This document shows positions 1-5,012 of a stretch of DNA of 6,529 bases, piece by piece (the first letter of the stretch is position 1; the number at the start of each line of letters is the position of its first letter). Source of the DNA: Candidatus Dormiibacterota bacterium. GTDB taxonomy: Bacteria > Chloroflexota > Dormibacteria > UBA8260 > Bog-877. Both the position numbers and the translations under genes were made by a program. The DNA is taken from assembly GCA_003164475.1 (NCBI GenBank), contig PLTL01000313.1, forward strand, positions 1 to 6,529. Reading direction: 5' to 3'. The notes below the pieces were generated by a model. It was given only the letters and a program-made list of their open reading frames with translations, searched no databases and was not told where the DNA came from.

Positions 1-64
1 CGTTGACGAGGCTGCCGAACACGAGCAGGATGCCGCCGACTCCACCGACGCGCTTGGCGAGCAC
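1..64 (-). CDS. Probable membrane protein, N-terminus only (cut by window edge)
   Basis: A GTG at 64-62 opens a frame with no stop to the window edge. It begins two bases after the stop codon of the sigma-like gene upstream. The 21 visible residues start with a short basic stretch (LAKR) and run into a Gly/Val/Leu-rich hydrophobic segment (GGVGGILLVFGSLVN), as expected for the first membrane helix or signal anchor of a membrane protein. No Shine-Dalgarno is obvious, so translation may be coupled to the gene upstream. The function cannot be read from so short a piece. The reading frame could also be accidental. Confidence 0.4.
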   Translation of the reverse strand, partial: MLAKRVGGVGGILLVFGSLVN

Positions 65-66
65 GG

Positions 67-810
67 TCAGGCAGCCCAGGCGGGGCGCGTCCGAACCATC
101 GCCGGCCGGCGCCTGCGGACCACGTGCCCGCCGAGCATCGCGACCAGCCGCGCCTCAGCCCCGCGGCGCCGATCGAAGAGCCGCGGCGCTGGCTGCCGCT
201 GCCCACGGGCCACGGCCACCAGCTGCCGGCCCTCGAGGCGGGTGGTGACGATCAGAGTCGCCTCGGCCGCCGTCAGCACGCCCTGGCGCACCGCGCTGTC
301 GACCAGGTCCTCCGGATCCCGCGGAGCACTGAGCCGCAGGATCGGGGAGGCGAGCACGCCAACCACCTCCTCGAGGCACCGCTGCCGCCCCCGTTCCCCA
401 CACCACTTCGCCAGGGTGCTCCGGACCCGACGATGAACCTCCCACACCACGCTACTGGCCACCGCCGTCACCGGCGGCTTCTTCTCCACTGCCACCTCGG
501 TCAACGCCAGGCAGACCTCGGCGTCGACGTCGTCAGGGTCCGCCCCCCACTGCCTGGCCAGCCGGCCTGACAGCCGGCGCAGCGCGGGGAGCAGGAGGCC
601 GGTGAGCAGGAGCTTGCCATCCTCGCTCTCGCGGGCCCGGGCGATGACCGCCGTGAGGGCTCGGTCGCGGATCTCGCGGGAAGAGCTCGCGAGCAGCGCA
701 CGGCGAGCTTCATGGGCAGGGAGGAGATGGCCGCCCACCTCAACGGTCAGTGCCAACTCGCCGAAGGCCTCCTCGATGGAATCGAGCAGGCGGGGGGTGT
801 TCCGTTCCAT
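67..810 (-). CDS. Sigma-70-like helix-turn-helix DNA-binding protein
   Basis: This is a 247-aa soluble protein, probably a transcription regulator. Residues about 66-110 (LLPALRRLSGRLARQWG, then DPDDVDAEV) resemble the core helices of a sigma region 2 fold. Residues about 178-225 (GVLTAAEATLIVTTRLEGRQLVAVAR, then RLFDRRRGAEARL) resemble the region 4 helix-turn-helix. The tail after residue 228 is very basic (VVRRRRP). From memory, similar sigma-like proteins with long linkers occur in actinobacterial integrated and conjugative elements; this recollection was not checked. The ATG at 810 was chosen over a start at 879 because AGGAGG lies 7 nt upstream of it and the extra 23 residues are not protein-like. 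A membrane-protein frame begins two bases after its stop, suggesting an operon. It could instead be a sigma-fold protein that does not bind core polymerase. Confidence 0.72.
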   Translation of the reverse strand: MERNTPRLLDSIEEAFGELALTVEVGGHLLPAHEARRALLASSSREIRDRALTAVIARARESEDGKLLLTGLLLPALRRLSGRLARQWGADPDDVDAEVCLALTEVAVEKKPPVTAVASSVVWEVHRRVRSTLAKWCGERGRQRCLEEVVGVLASPILRLSAPRDPEDLVDSAVRQGVLTAAEATLIVTTRLEGRQLVAVARGQRQPAPRLFDRRRGAEARLVAMLGGHVVRRRRPAMVRTRPAWAA

Positions 811-1158
811 GGTGCGGCCTCCTATCCGGTCGGGATGACCGCGCCATTGGATGTGGCCTACCGTTCCAACTCCGTTCATCGCGGCGCACAGACCGCGGAG
901 CCACCGTTCCGCGTGGCAAGCGCGTCAAACCCTATCGGCGGCGATGGACGCGGAACGGCTCAGAACGCTCCCCCTGGGGCACTCCCGCCGCGCCGAGTTG
1001 GAGCCATATAGCGGCAGGACTGAGTGACGAACCCGGGGCGGCTCCGGCCCGCTGGCGGGGGCACATAAGGCCGCCTCACCTCCGCGGTCGGCGTAGCCGT
1101 CGCGCGAGTGAAGCCGACCCCACAGGACATACTTGCAGCGGGCTAAAGAGACACGACG
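811..1158. other. Divergent intergenic region
   Basis: This 348-bp gap separates two divergent genes and should hold both promoters, but no pair of -35/-10 hexamers stands out. A CATACT at 1128-1133 could be a weak -10 for the plus-strand gene, giving a leader of about 20 nt. A short GC hairpin lies at 1048-1059 (CCCGC, TG, GCGGG). Its surroundings closely resemble the inner stem of the hairpin at 6384-6421. Confidence 0.4.
818..823 (-). promoter_or_regulatory. Shine-Dalgarno of the sigma-like gene
   Basis: On the minus strand AGGAGG ends 7 nt before the ATG at 810. This perfect, well-spaced ribosome binding site decides the start of the sigma-like gene. It contrasts with several other genes in the window that appear to be leaderless. 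Confidence 0.8.
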
Positions 1159-2016
1159 ATGAAGATGCGGAGGATCGGGGCGGCGGCGGGGATCGCCACG
1201 GTCCTCGCGTTCGGGGCGGTCCACCCTGCCTCGGCCGATCAGTTTCCCCTGCCCGAAACTGCGACCGTCCTGACTGGGCTTGGATGGCCGGTATCGCTCG
1301 TTGTGGGTGGGGACTGCTCAACGGGCTACACCGTCACGCTCTCGATGGACCCCGCCGACCCCCTTGTATACATCCAACTGGCGGAGGCGACGGGAGACGT
1401 GACCGACCCAATCGGCTCCTTGCAGACACCGATCACGTGGCTGATCGGCTCGTCGGGCGACGGGGTGGCCGAGGAGAACGCCCCTGGCGGCGTGATCTGG
1501 ACTGGTGCCCCACTCTCCATCCCAGCGATCTTCGGGGTGAACGCTTCTGACTACCAATTCAACATGGGCACCAACTTCCCAGTCGAAGGGGAGGTCGAGG
1601 CGCCACCTTGTTCGACGCCGACGCCGACGGCCACTCCGACCCCTAGCCCAACGGCGACGCCCACCGCAGCCGCGACGGGCATCCCCGCTGCAACGCCACA
1701 GGTAGGCCAGAGCGCCTCTAGCGAGCAGCCCCAGGCATCGGTCGGCGGTCAGGGGCAGAGCGCCCCCACGGCCACGCCCAGGGCCACGGCCGCGACGTCT
1801 TCGACGGACACGCCTACGGCCACTCCCAGCCCCACAGGGGACGACACCGTGATCGCCCCCGCAACTTCGAAGACTGGGACGCCTCCGCCCGATGGTGGAA
1901 TCGCTTGGTGGGTGGTCACTCTCTTGGTGGTCGCTGTCGTGGTGGTAGCGGGATCGGCGACGGGTGCGTTCCTTCGTCGGAGTGGGCGGTGGGGCACCAG
2001 GGGGTCAGGGGCATGA
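1159..2016 (+). CDS. Secreted, Thr/Pro-stalked, membrane-anchored surface protein
   Basis: This 285-aa protein is probably exported and displayed on the cell surface. Residues 1-26 form a classical signal peptide: basic MKMRR, a hydrophobic core, and an ASA cleavage motif before Asp27. Residues 27-150 are a beta-rich globular domain of unknown family with a Cys at 53, and a second Cys at 151 might pair with it. Residues 152-228 are a low-complexity stalk of TPTATP/TPSP-type units. A single membrane helix follows at about 248-270 (WWVVTLLVVAVVVVAG) and then a basic tail, so the C-terminus should be cytoplasmic. There is no LPxTG, so anchoring is by the helix rather than a sortase. The ATG at 1159 has a modest AAAGAG 8 nt upstream; an in-frame ATG at 1165 is also possible. 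No partner gene is adjacent in the same direction. Confidence 0.75.
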   Translation: MKMRRIGAAAGIATVLAFGAVHPASADQFPLPETATVLTGLGWPVSLVVGGDCSTGYTVTLSMDPADPLVYIQLAEATGDVTDPIGSLQTPITWLIGSSGDGVAEENAPGGVIWTGAPLSIPAIFGVNASDYQFNMGTNFPVEGEVEAPPCSTPTPTATPTPSPTATPTAAATGIPAATPQVGQSASSEQPQASVGGQGQSAPTATPRATAATSSTDTPTATPSPTGDDTVIAPATSKTGTPPPDGGIAWWVVTLLVVAVVVVAGSATGAFLRRSGRWGTRGSGA

Positions 2017-2092
2017 GGTCAACCCTAGGAGGTGCCATGGGGGGTTGGCCGCTTCCATGAGGTGGCATGGGGTTGTCGGCGTCCTTCCCCTT

Positions 2093-2141
2093 CTCGACGG
2101 ATTGACGGGGAGGACTAGAGCCCCAGCATCCCGACGTCGAG
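2093..2141. repeat. Inverted repeat between convergent genes, possible terminator
   Basis: CTCGAC at 2093-2098 pairs with GTCGAG at 2136-2141, and GGGG/CCCC (2107-2110 with 2121-2124) can form an inner stem. It lies between the converging ends of the secreted-protein gene and the minus-strand membrane gene, where a bidirectional terminator would be expected. There is no T-tract and the loop is long, so the call is weak. Confidence 0.3.
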
Positions 2142-2157
2142 GCGTGCTCCGCGCAAC

Positions 2158-2964
2158 CTAGCAGTAGCGGCAACTCCCCCGGACCACGTGGGTCTGCGCT
2201 GCGACCGTCACCTCGTCCCAAAAACGCTCCCGGCTGGCCGCGTAGCGTGTCCAGACCCGCTTGGCACGGTTGACTTCATTCCAAGTTCCTACTCCGGTCA
2301 ATGCCTCGTCGACAAGAGCCGCCGAGCCCGCCCCTCCGTGGGAGGCGATGATTCGATCGCCGCCGTCGACCACCCTGTGCACGCTCCCATCGTCCCGGAT
2401 GTCCCACTTCCATTGAGGCTTGGACCATGAGGCCGGGGCCCCCGTGCTCAAGGCCCAGCCCAAGGCTGAGAGGAGTTCCGCGAGAATCCCGTCGCCGCCC
2501 AGGGCTAACTGCCTCTCCTCCACCTTTCCTCTTCGGGTCACCTCCGCGCGGGCGGCGTCGAGTTGACCCTCGACCTTCTCCCATCTCGTGAACGCCTTGT
2601 GAGCCGCGGGGAAGTGTGCCCAGAAGATCTCGCGGTCTCGGGGGAGGTTGAGGCCGCGCATGTCTCGGGCCCATCGGAGCTGGACCTCCAGTGCACTGGC
2701 GGGCGTAAGGGGGCCGCCTGTTCCGCCGCTCGCCATCGCCACGGCCAGACGCTTGAGTTCGGCTTTGTGGGCCTCGGGCACGGGCACGGGCACACCCGCG
2801 TGCTTGTCGACCTCCAGCCAGACCACGACGCCTCCAAGGACGACGATGGCGACACCGGGGCCGTAGTGGCCGAGACTAGCCTCTGGAACGAGCGATGAGA
2901 TGACCCCGTAGACGGTTCCCACCCCGGCGAGGGCCCACCTCAGCTTCTCACCAGCTCCCTGCAT
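2158..2964 (-). CDS. Two-helix membrane protein of unknown function
   Basis: This 268-aa protein is not recognised. Two hydrophobic segments near the N-terminus (residues about 9-26 and 36-52) form a probable helical hairpin, leaving about 215 residues on one side of the membrane, most likely the cytoplasm. Residues about 115-155 are rich in charged residues and Ala (AHKAFTRWEKVEGQLDAARA) and look helical, perhaps a short coiled coil. The remainder is Trp-rich (WSKPQWKWDI) and ends in CRYC. The ATG at 2964 has no Shine-Dalgarno but is preceded by TAGACT with a 7-nt gap, suggesting a leaderless mRNA. The region where the -35 would lie falls inside the left outer direct repeat (2984-3031). The gene is monocistronic and converges with the secreted-protein gene. 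The frame is well supported by length and composition, but the role is unknown. Confidence 0.65.
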   Translation of the reverse strand: MQGAGEKLRWALAGVGTVYGVISSLVPEASLGHYGPGVAIVVLGGVVVWLEVDKHAGVPVPVPEAHKAELKRLAVAMASGGTGGPLTPASALEVQLRWARDMRGLNLPRDREIFWAHFPAAHKAFTRWEKVEGQLDAARAEVTRRGKVEERQLALGGDGILAELLSALGWALSTGAPASWSKPQWKWDIRDDGSVHRVVDGGDRIIASHGGAGSAALVDEALTGVGTWNEVNRAKRVWTRYAASRERFWDEVTVAAQTHVVRGSCRYC

Positions 2965-2971
2965 CGCGCCA

Positions 2972-2977
2972 AGTCTA
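2972..2977 (-). promoter_or_regulatory. Candidate leaderless -10 box of the 2158-2964 gene
   Basis: TAGACT (minus strand, TANNNT type) ends 7 nt before the ATG, so transcription would start at or next to the start codon. The -35 is poor (TCGGGA at 3000-2995, 17-bp spacer) and lies within the outer direct repeat. Confidence 0.4.
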
Positions 2978-2983
2978 GAGTCG

Positions 2984-3031
2984 TGTGAGGCTACTCCCGA
3001 TCGTCCCCACGAACGGCGCCTCCAGGGCCAG
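2984..3031 (+). repeat. Outer direct repeat, left copy (possible att site)
   Basis: This 48-bp stretch begins TGTGAGGCTACTCCCG and ends CCAGGGCCAG. It recurs in the same orientation at 5002-5050 with three substitutions and one single-base indel. Homology stops abruptly on both sides. The two copies bound about 2.07 kb that carries the inner repeats and a recombinase remnant, as attL/attR duplications of an integrated element would. It may instead be a dispersed repeat. The copy also overlaps the expected -35 region of the minus-strand membrane gene. Confidence 0.7.
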
Positions 3032-3068
3032 TGATTGGTCCGAGTATCCCGTAGAACTGCTCAATCGA

Positions 3069-3090
3069 GCCGACCGAGCTTCTCGTCGGC
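3069..3090. repeat. Hairpin upstream of inner repeat A
   Basis: GCCGACCGAG (3069-3078) pairs with CTCGTCGGC (3082-3090) around a CTT loop. The stem is nine base pairs with one bulged C. It ends 18 nt before inner repeat A. There is no T-tract on either strand, so a simple intrinsic terminator is not clear. Confidence 0.5.
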
Positions 3091-3108
3091 GTAGTGCATG
3101 CCGTCCAT

Positions 3109-3141
3109 CTGGGCAGCCCGAGATTCTCTCTAGGACCGCTT
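3109..3141 (+). repeat. Inner repeat copy A
   Basis: The core CCGAGATTCTCTCTA (3118-3132) is identical in all three copies. Copy A matches copy C over 33 bp with two mismatches. The flanks on both sides are unrelated. It lies just upstream of the P-loop gene, whose -35 (TTGGCG, 3140-3145) overlaps its right end. It is not a tRNA or a known insertion-sequence end that I recognise. Confidence 0.8.
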
Positions 3142-3174
3142 GGCGCTGACATACCATCGCTCTACTCTGCCCAT
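3140..3174 (+). promoter_or_regulatory. Leaderless promoter of the P-loop gene
   Basis: TTGGCG at 3140-3145, a 17-bp spacer, and TACTCT at 3163-3168 form a good -35/-10 pair. The -10 ends 6 nt before the ATG at 3175, so the transcript should start at the A of the start codon. The -35 is formed by the right edge of inner repeat A plus the adjacent bases. Confidence 0.6.
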
Positions 3175-3735
3175 ATGCAAAGTCAGTCTCGGGGAGGCCG
3201 GGTCGCAAGTGCGGCGCGCGCGGAGCCTGCACTGATCATGCTGTCGGGAGTCCCAGCCACCGGTAAGTCCACCTTCGGCCGGTGGCTGGAGTCCGATCGG
3301 GGCTTTGCTCACGTGGATGTGGAGAATGGCGGCTTCGATCGCCTAGGTCTTTCGTTCACATGGAGCGCGGTCTGCCGGCTTCCCCCGCCCCAGGTGTCAC
3401 CTTTCATCGCAGCGCTCCGAGGGCTCCGGCGCCCGGTCGCCCTTGACTGGGGATTCCCTCCCCCCTGGCTCCCTCTCGTGCGCGCTCTCCACGACGCAGG
3501 CGTGACTGCCTGGTGGTTCGACGGGGATCGACAGGCTGCCCGGGCTGTATTCATCCGGCGCGCTACGGTCCAGGTCGAGGCTCTCGACCGGCAGATGGGG
3601 CACATCGAGGCGCATCAAGCCCTGTTCGATGACTTCTACGCCGGCCGTGTCGTCCAGGCCATTCGTCCTGACGGCAGCTTCACTCCACCCGATCGCATCT
3701 TCGCCACCATCTTCGCTGACCGTTCGCTCCCCTGA
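3175..3735 (+). CDS. P-loop ATPase / small-molecule kinase-like protein
   Basis: This 186-aa soluble protein of the AAA_33/zeta-like P-loop kinase type probably binds ATP and may phosphorylate a small substrate. The Walker A motif GVPATGKST is at residues 25-33. The strand PVALDWGFPP (about residues 87-96) is the likely second acidic, Walker B-like site. WWFDGDRQAARAVFIRR further on supplies the Arg residues expected in a lid region. The length suits a single-domain kinase, and no second domain is present. The ATG at 3175 is favoured by the leaderless promoter directly before it; the frame itself runs back to a GTG at 3094 through inner repeat A, which is unlikely to be coding. The gene stands alone between inner repeats A and B as apparent cargo. 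The substrate is unknown, and no antibiotic-resistance family can be assigned. Confidence 0.8.
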   Translation: MQSQSRGGRVASAARAEPALIMLSGVPATGKSTFGRWLESDRGFAHVDVENGGFDRLGLSFTWSAVCRLPPPQVSPFIAALRGLRRPVALDWGFPPPWLPLVRALHDAGVTAWWFDGDRQAARAVFIRRATVQVEALDRQMGHIEAHQALFDDFYAGRVVQAIRPDGSFTPPDRIFATIFADRSLP

Positions 3736-3814
3736 AGCCATGTTGGGGTCGACCGCATCCCGGGTCAGCCACCCGAACGCCTGCATCCACCGATCGGGGC
3801 GCGAGGACGACTGC

Positions 3815-3875
3815 CCCACGGTGGCCCCATCCTACCGGCCAGCAAAACGGACCACCACCGTGGGCCGGGCTGGCC
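3815..3875. repeat. Nested inverted repeats after the P-loop gene
   Basis: CCCACGGTGG (3815-3824) is the exact reverse complement of CCACCGTGGG (3855-3864), a 10-bp stem with a 30-nt loop. Overlapping it, GGCCAGC (3837-3843) pairs with GCTGGCC (3869-3875). The two pairings are mutually exclusive in part. The structure could terminate the P-loop transcript or be part of a recombination site, since it ends 24 nt before repeat B. Confidence 0.5.
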
Positions 3876-3899
3876 AGAGCTGGCGAGGCGATCGGAGCC

Positions 3900-3923
3900 C
3901 TGGGTAGGCCGAGATTCTCTCTA
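3900..3923 (+). repeat. Inner repeat copy B
   Basis: This copy shares CTGGG, AGG and the 15-bp core CCGAGATTCTCTCTA with copies A and C, in the same orientation, but homology ends at 3923. The right flank (TAGTCGT) is unlike the GGnCCGCTT flank shared by A and C. It lies 791 bp after A and 810 bp before C. Confidence 0.78.
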
Positions 3924-4008
3924 TAGTCGTCGGCCGCCCACCCGCATCTCGTCGTCCATTCGTGACAGGGGTTTTCCGCGCGCTGCTGGCGTGCTGACGA
4001 GTTCATCT

Positions 4009-4040
4009 TAGGATGGGGGACGTTGACGCCGTTTGGCGTC
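4009..4040 (+). promoter_or_regulatory. Weak promoter and hairpin in a possible leader
   Basis: TAGGAT at 4009-4014 with CTGGCG 17 bp upstream (3986-3991) is a weak promoter whose start would be near 4021. The transcript would begin with the hairpin GACGCC-GTTT-GGCGTC (4025-4040) and have a leader of about 140 nt before the next gene. An alternative -10 is CATAAT at 4104-4109, without a good -35. Confidence 0.25.
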
Positions 4041-4162
4041 CGAGGCCCCGGGGCACCTAGCCCGCGCTCACGTCTCGGTCGGTCAGGAGTGGGTGAGGAA
4101 GGGCATAATCCGCGCACCTGAGAGCCCAGCTCCGGGCCACGGCCCCGTGCCAGGGACAGAGG

Positions 4163-4618
4163 ATGTCCGGCCCCGACTTCCCTCCAAGCGTCGACCCCAG
4201 CGCAGGCGGGTACCCGGCGCCGCCGTCCGGTGATCCCCCGCCTCCCGAGACCGGGGACCCGCCGCCGGGCCTCTATGCCCTACCCGCACCGCATGGGGAG
4301 CGATACGCCGATGCAGTGCCGTACGCGGGCAACGTCCCCGCGTTCGCATCCCTGGTGCTGGGCGCGGGCGGCGTCCTCCTCTGCTTCTTCGTCATCGTAT
4401 TCCGGCCGGACTCGGGCGTCGTCTTCCCGGTCGGCGCCGTCTTGGGGGTCCTGGCGGTGGTCTTCGGGGGCGTGGGCCTCTCGCGCTCCAAGACCAGGGG
4501 TGGTGCGGGCAGGGATATGGCGATGGGCGGGTGCATGCTAGAGATGCTCACAGTGGTTGTCCTCCCCGTGGCGTTCTACGTGGACGCGCTCGCCAACTGG
4601 TCAGGCGGCGGCCTATGA
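4163..4618 (+). CDS. Pro-rich, three-helix membrane protein (DUF4190-like)
   Basis: This 151-aa membrane protein has residues 1-57 rich in Pro, Gly and Asp (PSGDPPPPETGDPPPG), a disordered cytoplasmic tail. Three hydrophobic segments follow at about 61-80, 86-106 and 120-141. SRSKTRGGAGRD lies between the second and third helices, so the basic loop is probably cytoplasmic. A Pro-rich head followed by helices with an LxRSKxRGG-type loop is typical of actinobacterial DUF4190-type small membrane proteins, which have no established function. The ATG at 4163 has AGGGA (4152-4156) 6 nt upstream. The gene is the only one between inner repeats B and C, in the same orientation as the P-loop gene, and ends 91 bp before repeat C. 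It may be cargo of the repeat-bounded segment; nothing ties it functionally to its neighbours. Confidence 0.75.
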   Translation: MSGPDFPPSVDPSAGGYPAPPSGDPPPPETGDPPPGLYALPAPHGERYADAVPYAGNVPAFASLVLGAGGVLLCFFVIVFRPDSGVVFPVGAVLGVLAVVFGGVGLSRSKTRGGAGRDMAMGGCMLEMLTVVVLPVAFYVDALANWSGGGL

Positions 4619-4642
4619 CCGCGATGAGAGCAGCCTCGGCGT

Positions 4643-4699
4643 CGCGATCGTTCGCGTGATGAGTGACCAGCCGCCGCGGCCGGCGAAGGTGATCTCGCC
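4643..4699. repeat. Two hairpins upstream of inner repeat C
   Basis: CGCGA-TCGT-TCGCG (4643-4656) is a perfect 5-bp stem with a 4-nt loop. GGCGA (4682-4686) pairs with TCGCC (4695-4699). The second ends 10 nt before repeat C. Neither has a T-tract. They occupy the place held by other hairpins before repeats A and B. Confidence 0.4.
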
Positions 4700-4709
4700 A
4701 GCGGTGTAC

Positions 4710-4742
4710 CTGGGCAGGCCGAGATTCTCTCTAGGGCCGCTT
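4710..4742 (+). repeat. Inner repeat copy C
   Basis: This copy matches A over 33 bp with two mismatches, including the 15-bp core at 4719-4733. A 10-bp left arm (GCAGGCCGAG) and right arm (CTAGGGCCGC) are imperfect inverted repeats (7 of 10) around the 7-bp ATTCTCT, a layout compatible with a tyrosine recombinase core site. The recombinase remnant starts 33 bp downstream. Confidence 0.8.
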
Positions 4743-4775
4743 CCCGGACTCGTCAGGTCCGGCGCAAGGCGTCAG

Positions 4776-4973
4776 GGAACCATCGCCACCGCTCGGCGCG
4801 GGATGAACGTCCTGCTGCTGCAGGAGATCCTGGGCCACTCCTCGCTGACCATGATCCAAACGGTGTACAGCCACCTCGACACCGATGACGCCTACAAGGC
4901 CGCCATGAAGGTGCTGCTGGGGGGGAGTAGCCTAGCCGACGGGCCGTTTGCGGACCGTCGAGCCGTTCCGTGA
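4776..4973 (+). pseudogene. Tyrosine recombinase/integrase, C-terminal remnant
   Basis: About 50 residues match the end of the catalytic domain of phage-type tyrosine integrases. RRGMNVLLLQEILGHSSLT carries the LGHS box with the catalytic His (codon 4836-4838), and QTVYSHLD holds the nucleophilic Tyr (codon 4866-4868). The first catalytic Arg, the whole N-terminal part and an intact HxxR box are absent. Homology fades at about 4776, where RQGTIATARRG replaces the usual RHT-x-AT sequence. The open frame continues upstream through inner repeat C and into the preceding gene, but those residues are not integrase-like and no start with a ribosome site is visible. The last 18 codons (after KVLLGG) look non-conserved. 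The gene is therefore dead. It sits between inner repeat C and the right outer direct repeat, where the integrase of an integrated element would normally be found. Confidence 0.85.
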
Positions 4974-4990
4974 CGGCCGGTGCCTTCGCG

Positions 4991-5012
4991 GTGAGGCTAC
5001 CTGTGAGGCTAC
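4991..5012 (+). repeat. Tandem GTGAGGCTAC pair
   Basis: GTGAGGCTAC occurs at 4991-5000 and again at 5003-5012, a 12-bp period, and a third time at 2985-2994. The second and third copies are the starts of the outer direct repeats; the first is an extra unit only on the right side. Confidence 0.6.

Larger units (their letters stand above)
3736..4162. other. 427-bp intergenic region with inverted repeats and repeat B
   Basis: No convincing gene is present. The region holds an inverted repeat just after the P-loop gene (3815-3875), inner repeat B (3900-3923), a 6-bp hairpin at 4025-4040 and the likely promoter/leader of the next gene. A minus-strand open frame across 3680-4117 is Arg/Pro-rich without any domain and is taken as a GC-driven shadow. 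Confidence 0.55.

Noticed and set aside
750..1550. 266-aa plus-strand open frame overlapping the secreted-protein gene
   Set aside because: It is Arg/Pro/Gly-rich with no domain, crosses the divergent promoter region and overlaps a gene with a clear signal peptide. It is a GC-driven shadow frame.
2056..2161. 34-codon plus-strand frame after the secreted-protein gene
   Set aside because: It has no good ribosome site of its own, is Arg-rich at the end and lies in a repeat-containing convergent intergenic gap.
2984..3031. tRNA-derived attachment site in the outer repeat
   Set aside because: No cloverleaf, T-loop GTTCRANNC or CCA end can be drawn across either copy.
3680..4117. 145-aa minus-strand open frame spanning repeat B
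   Set aside because: It overlaps the end of the P-loop gene and is Arg/Pro/Gly-rich. The shared RENLGLPR peptide seen at all three repeats comes from the conserved DNA, not from protein homology.
3109..4742. CRISPR array
   Set aside because: There are only three copies, about 800 bp apart, with genes between them. No short regular spacers and no cas genes.
3109..4742. Classical integron attC sites
   Set aside because: No GTTRRRY/RYYYAAC box pair was found at the repeats and no integron integrase is present, so the array is only integron-like in layout.
4557..4775. Treating the whole 138-codon frame from 4557 as an intact small integrase
   Set aside because: The first 73 codons overlap the preceding gene and repeat C, and carry no integrase motif.
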